This document shows positions 1-6,022 of a stretch of 10,911 nt of DNA, in pieces. This stretch comes from an uncultured Eubacteriales bacterium. GTDB taxonomy: Bacteria > Bacillota > Clostridia > Oscillospirales > CAG-272. Location: assembly GCA_934385225.1 (NCBI GenBank), contig CAKRPQ010000072.1, positions 1 through 10,911 on the forward strand, written 5' to 3'. How positions within the stretch are numbered: position 1 is the stretch's first letter; each line of letters opens with the position of its first letter. The position numbers were made by a program, and so were the translations under genes. The notes below the pieces were generated by a model. The model was not told where the DNA came from. It did no database searches and saw nothing but the letters and a program-made list of their open reading frames with translations.

Positions 1-94
1 CAATAACCTTGTCGATAAGCTCGCCAGGTACGGGATCGTTCTTATAGCTTCTGACACTTCTTCTCTCTTTCATATTTTCAAGTACGGTATCCAT
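1..94 (-). CDS. Nitroreductase-family protein, N-terminal fragment (runs off the left edge)
   Basis: Reading the minus strand from the ATG at 94-92 gives 31 codons, beginning MDTVLENMKERRSVRSYK and continuing to VPGELIDKVI at the edge. The RRSxRxY stretch, followed by a Pro-Val-Pro and a helix like ELIDKVI, is the typical N-terminus of FMN-dependent nitroreductases; the RRSxR arginines normally contact the FMN phosphate. A strong Shine-Dalgarno sequence (AGGAGG, complement of 102-107) lies just upstream, which fixes the start. The start is 20 bases after the stop of the ylbJ-family gene on the same strand, with no terminator visible between them, so the two are probably cotranscribed. Substrate and exact subfamily cannot be told from 31 residues. 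The family assignment is by recognition of the motif. Confidence 0.8.
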   Translation of the reverse strand, partial: MDTVLENMKERRSVRSYKNDPVPGELIDKVI

Positions 95-114
95 TTTATA
101 TCCTCCTTTAATTT

Positions 115-1236
115 TTAATTTATTTTACCACGTTTTTTTGCTTTTTTCAAGACAAAAATAAAAACTCCGAGAACAAAAACAGTATTACAAATCAAAGGAA
201 AAACAGGCGGTGTTCCATCGCCGATCGGCTCAAAAGCAGAAACGGTTGTTTCCGCGATAGGTGTTCCGACAATCCTTATATATGCAAGTACAAAAAGTGC
301 GGAAAGTGTCCCCTGAAAAACTTTTGCGAGAAAGTACGGGCGAAAGCTGATATCGTCCGACGGGCAAAGCGACATTATCTGAAAATGAACCGAGATACCC
401 GAAAAGCCGCAGACGAGCGCGGCGAGAACCATACCTTTTTCACGCGGAATTATCTTTGCCGCCTCTGCCGACGCGCACGTCATCTCAAAAATTCCGCTTA
501 TAACGGTCTTTGCGGTCTGTCCCGCTCCTATCTTTTCGAATATGCCCGACAAAACACCCGAAAGTGCCGAAAAAACAAGCACGAACGCGCAAACGTTAAT
601 CATTGCCGACGCGGACGAGCCGACAGTCTCCGTAAAAACGGCGGAGGCTCTCACACTTTGTTCGAATTTCGGCAAGGGGTTCGAATTTTCGCTTTTCTTT
701 GTGTGAAAAATCACATTAAAAATAACGCCGATGCAAAAAGCAGCCGAAAGCTGTGACACATACAGGATAGTGCCGAACCTTGCGGACGAAAAAAGCGATA
801 TTCCGACGGCGCTTATAAGAAATGCGGGACTCGGATTATTCGAAAAGGCAAGAACGCGTTCAAGCTCGTTTTTCCCGATTTTTCCGCTGCTATAAAGGTT
901 ATAAGCCGTAAAAGCACCCGTCGGGAAGCCGCAGACAGCACCGAGAACGGGAACAACCGAGCCCTCGCCGTAAATACCGAAAAAAAAACCGCAGACGCGA
1001 GAAAAAAGGCGCGATATAAGTGCTGTTCCGCCAAAGCGCACAAGCAGTCCCGACAAAACCATAAACGGGAAAAGCGACGGAACAACGGAACGTGCGCAAA
1101 GGCGAAGCCCCTCACGCAGAGCCGACGCACATTCGGCGGAATATACCAAAAGCACGGCAAAAAAAACGCAGACAAGCGCGGGGAGAGCTATTCCCCAAAA
1201 ACGCTTTTTCTCGCCTCCGTTTTTTTGTTTCGTCAT
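115..1236 (-). CDS. ylbJ: YlbJ-family sporulation integral membrane protein
   Basis: The 373-residue product is a polytopic membrane protein, slightly shorter than B. subtilis YlbJ (about 400). Hydrophobic segments lie near residues 15-33, 50-68, 90-107, 130-178, 212-232, 268-290, 303-323 and 346-363. Recognisable family motifs are VPSLFPFMVLSGLL (52-65), GFPTGA (103-108) near the start of a helix, and AFSNNPSPAFLISAVG (130-145). These belong to the nucleoside-recognition (Gate) type fold, here in two halves. In B. subtilis ylbJ is transcribed by sigma-E in the mother cell and is needed for normal spore formation; the transported substrate, if any, is not known to me. The start has a modest AAAGGG ribosome site about 8 bases upstream. 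The gene is divergent from yqfC across a 60-base gap and is followed in the same direction by a nitroreductase gene. Confidence 0.86.
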   Translation of the reverse strand: MTKQKNGGEKKRFWGIALPALVCVFFAVLLVYSAECASALREGLRLCARSVVPSLFPFMVLSGLLVRFGGTALISRLFSRVCGFFFGIYGEGSVVPVLGAVCGFPTGAFTAYNLYSSGKIGKNELERVLAFSNNPSPAFLISAVGISLFSSARFGTILYVSQLSAAFCIGVIFNVIFHTKKSENSNPLPKFEQSVRASAVFTETVGSSASAMINVCAFVLVFSALSGVLSGIFEKIGAGQTAKTVISGIFEMTCASAEAAKIIPREKGMVLAALVCGFSGISVHFQIMSLCPSDDISFRPYFLAKVFQGTLSALFVLAYIRIVGTPIAETTVSAFEPIGDGTPPVFPLICNTVFVLGVFIFVLKKAKKRGKIN

Positions 1237-1252
1237 TTAATCAACCCTTTCC

Positions 1253-1282
1253 GCATAGAATTTTTTCTGAAAGTACTACAAT
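1253..1282 (+). promoter_or_regulatory. Possible sigma-E-like promoter before yqfC
   Basis: The sequence GCATAGA (1253-1259), then 15 bases, then ACTACAAT (1275-1282), resembles the mother-cell sigma-E pattern with an ATA-containing -35 and a CATACAAT-like -10 (last six of eight -10 bases match). The B. subtilis yqfC-yqfD genes are known sigma-E targets, which makes the match plausible. TACAAT (1277-1282) could equally be a sigma-A -10, but CATAGA at the matching -35 position is poor. A start point about 7 bases after the -10 would leave only about 8 bases of leader before the yqfC ATG, which counts against it. Treat as a candidate. Confidence 0.3.
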
Positions 1283-1296
1283 ATTACGGTGGTGTT

Positions 1297-1575
1297 ATGA
1301 GAAAAAGAACTTTGCGCGAAAGGCTCGAGCAGGATATGGACATTCCGTCCGATATGTTATGCGGCGGGTGTCACGTCACAATAAAAGGCACGGGCGAGGC
1401 GGTCATATACGGTTGTAAAAGCATCGTCCTTTACACGGAAGAAAAAATTATGCTTGCGATGAAGAACTTCACCCTCTCGATAAAAGGAGAGAGACTTTCG
1501 TGTCTCACTTTTTGCGAGGGACAGGTCGTCGTAACGGGTAAAATCTCGGGTGTTTTTTACGGAGAGGGTGAATAA
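1297..1575 (+). CDS. yqfC: Sporulation protein YqfC
   Basis: The 92-residue product matches the size of B. subtilis YqfC (about 93) and its pattern: a basic, charged N-terminus (MRKRTLRERLEQDMDIP, 1-17) followed by a series of short beta strands. These include VTIKGTGEAVIYGCKSIVLY (27-46), with the family's typical glycine-bearing turn, and a VVVTGKISGVFY strand pair near the end. I chose the ATG at 1297 because upstream in-frame codons would add 24 residues that overlap the start of ylbJ and do not resemble the family. The ribosome site is weak (GGTGGTG, 1289-1295). The stop TAA shares its last base with the ATG of yqfD, so the two are translationally coupled. In B. subtilis the gene belongs to the sigma-E regulon; its biochemical role is not known. 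Cys22, Cys26, Cys40, Cys69 and Cys73 make it rich in cysteine for its size. Confidence 0.85.
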   Translation: MRKRTLRERLEQDMDIPSDMLCGGCHVTIKGTGEAVIYGCKSIVLYTEEKIMLAMKNFTLSIKGERLSCLTFCEGQVVVTGKISGVFYGEGE

Positions 1576-2759
1576 TGCTTCTTGTTTCGCTCAAAAATGC
1601 GCTTTTCGGCACGGCTAAGGTGAAAATTCCCGCCTCGTCTATAACAAATGTGCTCAACATCTGCATGAAATACCGTCTTCCCTATCTCGGTTTTGAGCAG
1701 GACGGCGAAAATGCAGCTTTCAAAATGTCGCTTTTTTCATACAGGCGGCTTTCGGCTTACCTCACCGAAAGCAAAATCGAACACGGCGTCAAAATAAGCG
1801 GTCTGCCCGCTCTTTTTATGCGGTACGGAAAACGCTACGGACTTTTTGCGGGACTTCTTATTTCGGCGGTTCTTATACACATTTCGGGGCAGACCGTATG
1901 GGACGTCCGCGTGACGGGAAACAAACTCTTAACCGAATCAGACGTCGAAAGAGAACTTCGTGCCGCGGGCTTCGGCGTCGGTTGCAGAAAGAACGAGAGG
2001 GACGTTGACGAAATATCGAACGAAGTCCTCCTCGCCTCCGACGACATCGCGTGGCTCAGCATAAATTATCTCGGAAGCATCGCAAACGTGCAGATAAGAG
2101 AAAAGCAGAAAGAGGGCGATTCCGTTTCGGCAGAGCCTTCAAACATCGTAGCATCCCGCGACGGCATAATTGATCGTGTTTCGGTTCTGCGCGGAAGAAC
2201 TGCCGTCACCGAAGGCGACGCTGTACGCGAAGGCGAGCTTCTCATAAGCGGTGTTGTCGAAGACAAGCATGGAGGCGACCGCGAAGAGGCGGCTCTCGGC
2301 GAGGTTTTTGCCGTCACAAATCGTGTTTTCGAAATAAAGATCCCGCTCAAATACGAGGAGACAAAGCCCTCAAAACCGATTCTCATAAAAAAAAGCCTGA
2401 ATTTTTTCGGAAAAAATATAATTTTTTACAAAAAGAATTGTAATTCCGAGGATTTTTGTGTTACAATAAAGAGAGAAAACGTGCCGCCGCATTTCGGACT
2501 GCCGTCTCTGCCCGTTTCCGTCGTTTCGGAGTACGGACAAAACGAGGAAAAATCAACACTTACACGGAGCTGCGAAAAAGCATCCGAGCTTGCGTTTTTC
2601 GAACTTAACAAACGGCTCGCGTCGGAGCTTCCGCACGCCGATATATTAAAAAAAGATATAAAGACCGATGTGACGGATACGGAGGTCGTTCTCGTATGCG
2701 AAATCGTATGCTCCGAGAACATTGCAAAGAGCGTGCCGTTCACATTGCAAAAAAACTGA
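1575..2759 (+). CDS. yqfD: Sporulation protein YqfD
   Basis: The 394-residue protein agrees in length and plan with B. subtilis YqfD (about 398). A soluble N-terminal part (1-85) is followed by one clear transmembrane segment near 87-104 (GLFAGLLISAVLIHISG). After this comes VWDVRVTGNKLLTESDV (108-124), which looks like a small POTRA-like module, and then a large extracytoplasmic C-terminal region. The family is made by the mother cell under sigma-E in B. subtilis and is needed for efficient sporulation; its molecular role is unknown to me. The start ATG overlaps the yqfC stop by one base and has a GGAGAGGG ribosome site 5 to 12 bases upstream. Codons for residues about 275-300 are strikingly AT-rich and contain a promoter-like sequence (see 2438-2467). 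The stop is 15 bases before phoH. Confidence 0.88.
   Translation: MLLVSLKNALFGTAKVKIPASSITNVLNICMKYRLPYLGFEQDGENAAFKMSLFSYRRLSAYLTESKIEHGVKISGLPALFMRYGKRYGLFAGLLISAVLIHISGQTVWDVRVTGNKLLTESDVERELRAAGFGVGCRKNERDVDEISNEVLLASDDIAWLSINYLGSIANVQIREKQKEGDSVSAEPSNIVASRDGIIDRVSVLRGRTAVTEGDAVREGELLISGVVEDKHGGDREEAALGEVFAVTNRVFEIKIPLKYEETKPSKPILIKKSLNFFGKNIIFYKKNCNSEDFCVTIKRENVPPHFGLPSLPVSVVSEYGQNEEKSTLTRSCEKASELAFFELNKRLASELPHADILKKDIKTDVTDTEVVLVCEIVCSENIAKSVPFTLQKN
2438..2467 (+). promoter_or_regulatory. Candidate sigma-A promoter inside yqfD
   Basis: A -35-like TTGTAA (2438-2443, four of six matches to TTGACA), an 18-base spacer and an extended -10 TGTTACAAT (2459-2467) lie within the yqfD coding region, about 300 bases before phoH. 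The element resembles the promoter before prs: both share GGAT, a T-run, GTG, one base, then TACAAT. It lies in a 60-base stretch (2401-2460) with only 13 G or C bases by hand count. It could supply vegetative transcription to phoH-ybeY-era-recO. It remains an inference, because AT-rich lysine and phenylalanine codons can produce such matches by chance. Confidence 0.4.
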
Positions 2760-2774
2760 CAGGAGACCCTATTT

Positions 2775-3794
2775 ATGCAGAAAGAACTGAGATTCGGCTC
2801 GCCCGATCTTATCTCGAAAATTTTTGGAAGCTATGACGTAAACGTCCGCCTTATAGAAAAGCGGCTCGGCGTCGAAATATCCGCCGTTTCCGATTCCGAG
2901 GGAGACGCGCTTGTAATCGACGGCGGCGAGGACGCGGTAAAGGCTGCCGAAAAGGCAATAAAATATCTTCAAAAAACAGCTGCCGTCAGCGAGGATATAA
3001 GCGACAACTCGGTGAATTACGTCCTCGATATGATAGAGGACGGCAGAGAAAGCGAACTGATAGATCCGGGGAACGACTGCATCTGCATAACGACCCGCGG
3101 CAAGCCGATAAAGGCAAAAACGACGGGACAAAAGCAGTATGTCGACGCGATAAAGAACAACACCGTCGTTCTCGGCGTAGGTCCCGCGGGAACGGGAAAA
3201 ACGTTTCTTGCCGTCGCAATGGCTGTAAAGGCTCTGCGCGACAAGCAGGTTTCAAGAATAATCCTGACGCGACCCGCGGTCGAAGCGGGCGAAAGGCTCG
3301 GCTTTCTGCCCGGCGATCTTCAAAGCAAGATAGATCCTTATCTGCGTCCGCTCTACGACTCGCTCTACGAAATGATGGGCGCGGAAAACTATCAGAAGCA
3401 CCTCGAAAAGAACACGATCGAAGTTGCACCGCTCGCGTATATGCGAGGCAGAACGCTCGACGATTCGTTTATAATCCTTGACGAAGCGCAGAATGCCACA
3501 CCCGAACAGATGAAAATGTTCTTAACGCGTCTCGGTTTCGGCTCAAAAGCCGTCGTCACGGGAGACCTGACGCAGACAGACCTGCCGTTCGGCAAAAAGA
3601 GCGGTCTTGCGGAGGCGGTTAAGATACTCGACGGAATAGAGGATATTCACATTCACCGCTTCACCGACCGCGACGTCGTAAGGCACAGACTGGTTCAGAA
3701 GATAATTCTCGCCTACGACAAATACGAGCGCGAAAGGAAAAGCACCGAAAAAAACGACACCCGAAAAAACACACATACATTCAGAATGAAATGA
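2775..3794 (+). CDS. phoH: PhoH-family ATPase (PhoH-like protein)
   Basis: The 339-residue protein carries a P-loop NTPase domain of the PhoH family. Walker A is GPAGTGKT (136-143) and Walker B is FIILDEAQN (232-240). The family signatures RPAVEAGERLGFLPGD (166-181) and VTGDLTQTDLP (261-271) are both present. Residues 1-110 form the N-terminal region usual for the longer Firmicutes PhoL/PhoH type, with a KH-like helix-strand pattern around 15-66. The protein binds and hydrolyses ATP; the family is linked to RNA metabolism and the phosphate regulon, but the exact role in Firmicutes is not settled. The AGGAG ribosome site (2761-2765) is well spaced. The last 20 residues are polar and basic and likely disordered. 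It sits in the standard place between yqfD and ybeY, but the yqfF (HD-domain 7TM) gene often found after it is absent. Confidence 0.93.
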   Translation: MQKELRFGSPDLISKIFGSYDVNVRLIEKRLGVEISAVSDSEGDALVIDGGEDAVKAAEKAIKYLQKTAAVSEDISDNSVNYVLDMIEDGRESELIDPGNDCICITTRGKPIKAKTTGQKQYVDAIKNNTVVLGVGPAGTGKTFLAVAMAVKALRDKQVSRIILTRPAVEAGERLGFLPGDLQSKIDPYLRPLYDSLYEMMGAENYQKHLEKNTIEVAPLAYMRGRTLDDSFIILDEAQNATPEQMKMFLTRLGFGSKAVVTGDLTQTDLPFGKKSGLAEAVKILDGIEDIHIHRFTDRDVVRHRLVQKIILAYDKYERERKSTEKNDTRKNTHTFRMK

Positions 3795-3800
3795 GGTAAA
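3790..3800 (+). promoter_or_regulatory. Ribosome site of ybeY embedded in the phoH stop (first copy of an 11-base junction motif)
   Basis: AATGAGGTAAA contains the phoH stop TGA (3792-3794) overlapping the Shine-Dalgarno GAGGT, 7 bases before the ybeY ATG. The identical 11 bases recur at 4295-4305 across the ybeY stop before era. The arrangement suits coupled translation. Confidence 0.6.
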
Positions 3801-3804
3801 CGAA

Positions 3805-4299
3805 ATGAAACTCAAAATATATTTCAGAAACGAACAGGACAAAGAAAAAATAACCTACAAACTGAAAATGCTTCTCCGCCACGCGATTGCCGAAACACTC
3901 GACTACGAGGGCTATGACAAGGACGTCGAAGTTTCGCTCACATTCACCGACAACGAAAAAATCCACAAGCTCAACAAGGAATACCGCAATGTCGACCGTC
4001 CGACGGACGTTCTTTCATTCCCGATGAACGACGGAGAGGAAAGCGGGGATCCGTCCGAAGAGTTTGAGCCTACGCTCGGCGATATAGTCATTTCGCTCGA
4101 AAAGGCGAGAGAACAGGCAAATGAATACGGTCACAGTTTTGAGCGCGAAGTTGCTTTTCTCTGCGTTCACTCGATGCTCCATCTGCTCGGCTACGATCAC
4201 GAAAAATCCGAGGCAGACGAGCTTGATATGCGCATACGCCAACGCATAATAATGGGCAGGCTCGGTCTTGCCAAAGCCGCGTCAAAGGACAAAGAATGA
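3805..4299 (+). CDS. ybeY: Endoribonuclease YbeY (16S rRNA maturation)
   Basis: The 164-residue protein has the UPF0054/YbeY plan: an N-terminal strand and helix, then NKEYRNVDRPTDVLSFP (57-73), GDIVISLEKA (92-101) and the metal-binding motif HSMLHLLGYDH (122-132). His122, His126 and His132 are the zinc ligands of the family. The second residue of the motif is Ser rather than the Gly of the usual HGxLHLxGYDH; I regard this as a tolerated variant. YbeY is a zinc-dependent RNase that takes part in 16S rRNA 3' end processing and 70S ribosome quality control, and works with Era, which is encoded 13 bases downstream. The start is 10 bases after the phoH stop with GAGGT as ribosome site. The diacylglycerol kinase and cytidine deaminase genes that often lie between ybeY and era are missing. 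Confidence 0.95.
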   Translation: MKLKIYFRNEQDKEKITYKLKMLLRHAIAETLDYEGYDKDVEVSLTFTDNEKIHKLNKEYRNVDRPTDVLSFPMNDGEESGDPSEEFEPTLGDIVISLEKAREQANEYGHSFEREVAFLCVHSMLHLLGYDHEKSEADELDMRIRQRIIMGRLGLAKAASKDKE

Positions 4300-4305
4300 G
4301 GTAAA
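4295..4305 (+). promoter_or_regulatory. Ribosome site of era across the ybeY stop (second copy of the 11-base junction motif)
   Basis: AATGAGGTAAA includes the ybeY TGA (4297-4299) and the Shine-Dalgarno GAGGT (4298-4302), 10 bases before the ATG at 4313. A nearer AAGGA (4306-4310) is only 2 bases from that ATG, too close to act well. Together these support 4313 as the era start rather than the upstream in-frame ATG at 4268, which lies inside ybeY without a good ribosome site. Confidence 0.55.
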
Positions 4306-4312
4306 AAGGACA

Positions 4313-5209
4313 ATGAAAAGAACAGGATTCATCGCCATAGTCGGCAGACCGAACGTCGGAAAATCAACGCTCATGAACACTGTCCTCGGTGAAAAAGTTG
4401 CCATTGTTTCAAACAAACCGCAGACGACGAGAAACCGCATAATCGGCATACACACAAGCGGTGACGACCAGTTCGTTTTTCTCGACACGCCGGGTATCCA
4501 TTCGCCGAAAAACAAGCTCGGAGACTTCATGGTCGGAACGGCTAAAAGCTCCATGCGCGACTCGGACGCGGTAATACTCGTTGTCGAAGCGGGAAAACCC
4601 GTAACGAGCGTCGAAGAGAACGTCATAGCTAACATAAAAGAGGCGGAAATGCCCGCGATAATCGCAATAAACAAAACCGATCTCGCAGATGCCGAGACGG
4701 TTGCCGAAACGATAAAAACATACGCGTCGCTTCACGATTTTGACGCTTTTATCCCAATGTCGGCAAAGAAAGGCAAAGGCGTTTCCGCGGTTCTGGACGA
4801 ATGCAGAAAGTTCCTTTTTGAAACGGACGCATTCTTCTTCCCCGACGATATTTCGACGGATCAGCCCGAAAGGCAGCTTGCCTCCGAAATCATACGCGAA
4901 AAAATTCTTAAAACTCTCGACAAAGAAGTTCCGCACGGAACAGCCGTCGTAATCGAAGAATTTAAGGAGGAGGGCAAACTGATAAAAATAAGAGCCGAAA
5001 TCTTCTGCGAAAAGGCTTCGCACAAGGGCATCATCGTCGGCAAAAACGGCGAGACGCTCAAACTCATAGGTACTTACGCAAGGCAGGATCTCGAAAGAAT
5101 ACTCGGCACAAAAGTCTATCTCAACCTCTGGGTCAAGGTCAAGGAAAACTGGCGCGACAGCATAGCCGCGATAGGCAATTTCGGATACAAAAAGGATACG
5201 GAAGAATAA
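4313..5209 (+). CDS. era: GTPase Era
   Basis: The 298-residue protein has the full Era architecture and length (B. subtilis Era about 301). The GTPase motifs are G1 GRPNVGKS (11-18), switch I with KPQTTRNR (35-42), G3 DTPG (58-61), G4 NKTD (120-123) and G5 SAK (150-152). A C-terminal KH domain for 16S rRNA binding has GIIVGKNG (239-246). Era binds the 3' end of 16S rRNA and acts as a checkpoint in 30S subunit assembly. I chose the ATG at 4313, giving MKRTGFIAIVGRPNVG, because it matches the family N-terminus; the earlier ATG at 4268 would overlap ybeY and add an atypical basic leader. The stop TAA shares a base with the recO start. Isoleucine is coded mostly by ATA (16 of 29 by hand count), unlike prs at the right end. 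Confidence 0.97.
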   Translation: MKRTGFIAIVGRPNVGKSTLMNTVLGEKVAIVSNKPQTTRNRIIGIHTSGDDQFVFLDTPGIHSPKNKLGDFMVGTAKSSMRDSDAVILVVEAGKPVTSVEENVIANIKEAEMPAIIAINKTDLADAETVAETIKTYASLHDFDAFIPMSAKKGKGVSAVLDECRKFLFETDAFFFPDDISTDQPERQLASEIIREKILKTLDKEVPHGTAVVIEEFKEEGKLIKIRAEIFCEKASHKGIIVGKNGETLKLIGTYARQDLERILGTKVYLNLWVKVKENWRDSIAAIGNFGYKKDTEE

Positions 5210-6003
5210 TGCTCTATACAACCGACGGGCTTGTTCTGCGCGAGACGGCAGTAGGCGAAAACGACAAGATAATAAACCTGCTTACCCCTGCCGAGGGACA
5301 GATAACGGTGTCGGCAAAGGGTGCAAAAAGCGGAAAAAGCAAGCTCGCGGGTGCGACAAAGCTGTTTTCGTATTCGAATTTTGAAATATACAAAAAAGGC
5401 GAATACAGATACGCGCGCGAGGCGTATATAATAGAGCCTTTTTTCGGGCTGTCTGCTTCGCTTGAAGCAATGTCGCTCGCGTCTTATCTCTGCGACGTTG
5501 CCTCCGATATAACGGGAGAAGGCGTTGCCTCTGTCGATATTCTCAGAATGACTCTGAACGCTTTCTATGTACTCTCGAAAGGTACGAAAGATCCCGCGCT
5601 TATAAAAGCAGTTTATGAGCTTCGTGCCGCGGGATATTCGGGATTTATGCCCGATGTCCGCGCGTGCGCCGAATGCGGAAAAGAAAATCCCGAAAAACCG
5701 ATGCTTGACGTTATGAACGGGTGTCTTTACTGCGAGAGTTGTCTTGAAAAGCACCGCGCAAAGCACAAAATAGAGCTTCTTCACATAGAGGACGCGGGCG
5801 AAAGAGATGTTTTCTGCCGTCTTTCGCCGAGTTCTCTCGCAGCTCTGCGTTTTGCGCTCGGCGCAAAGCCCGAAAGAATGTTTTCGTTCGGGCTTGACGA
5901 CGATTTTGAGCTGAAACTCTTCTCACACGCAGCGGAAACGTACCTGCTGAACCACCTCGAACACGATTTTGACACTCTGAAATTCTATAAATCAATCTTA
6001 TAG
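5209..6003 (+). CDS. recO: DNA repair protein RecO
   Basis: The 264-residue protein follows the RecO plan. An N-terminal OB fold (1-80) starts TTDGLVLRETAVGENDKI (4-21), the typical opening where the protein handles 'novel' DNA. A helical region follows, with a zinc-binding module of four cysteines, Cys153/Cys156 and Cys175/Cys178, with a further Cys172 nearby. RecO acts with RecR (and RecF) to load RecA on SSB-coated single-stranded DNA and anneals strands in gap and break repair. The start ATG overlaps the era stop by one base (TAATG), so translation is probably coupled. The era-recO order is conserved in Firmicutes and supports the call. Length is close to B. subtilis RecO (about 255). Confidence 0.93.
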   Translation: MLYTTDGLVLRETAVGENDKIINLLTPAEGQITVSAKGAKSGKSKLAGATKLFSYSNFEIYKKGEYRYAREAYIIEPFFGLSASLEAMSLASYLCDVASDITGEGVASVDILRMTLNAFYVLSKGTKDPALIKAVYELRAAGYSGFMPDVRACAECGKENPEKPMLDVMNGCLYCESCLEKHRAKHKIELLHIEDAGERDVFCRLSPSSLAALRFALGAKPERMFSFGLDDDFELKLFSHAAETYLLNHLEHDFDTLKFYKSIL

Positions 6004-6022
6004 AAAACATAAAGGAAACAAA

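Noticed and set aside
385..1175. Open frames overlapping ylbJ (plus 385-756, minus 813-1175)
   Set aside because: The minus frame of ylbJ gives a coherent membrane protein with family motifs; the others are arginine- and lysine-rich shadows.
1225..1296. Upstream in-frame ATG of yqfC (24 extra residues)
   Set aside because: It would overlap the start of divergent ylbJ and read through the promoter-like gap; YqfC proteins begin at the basic segment encoded from 1297.
4268..4312. Upstream in-frame ATG of era (15 extra residues)
   Set aside because: It lies inside ybeY, lacks a ribosome site and gives a leader foreign to Era proteins; the ATG at 4313 fits the family start.
4409..5221. 270-codon open frame on the minus strand
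   Set aside because: It lies antisense across era, whose GTPase and KH motifs are all present in the plus frame. The product resembles no family I know, with runs of aromatic and charged residues typical of a reversed reading. It is a shadow.
5116..5784. 222-codon open frame on the minus strand
   Set aside because: It is antisense to the end of era and most of recO, with no good ribosome site and no recognisable motif.
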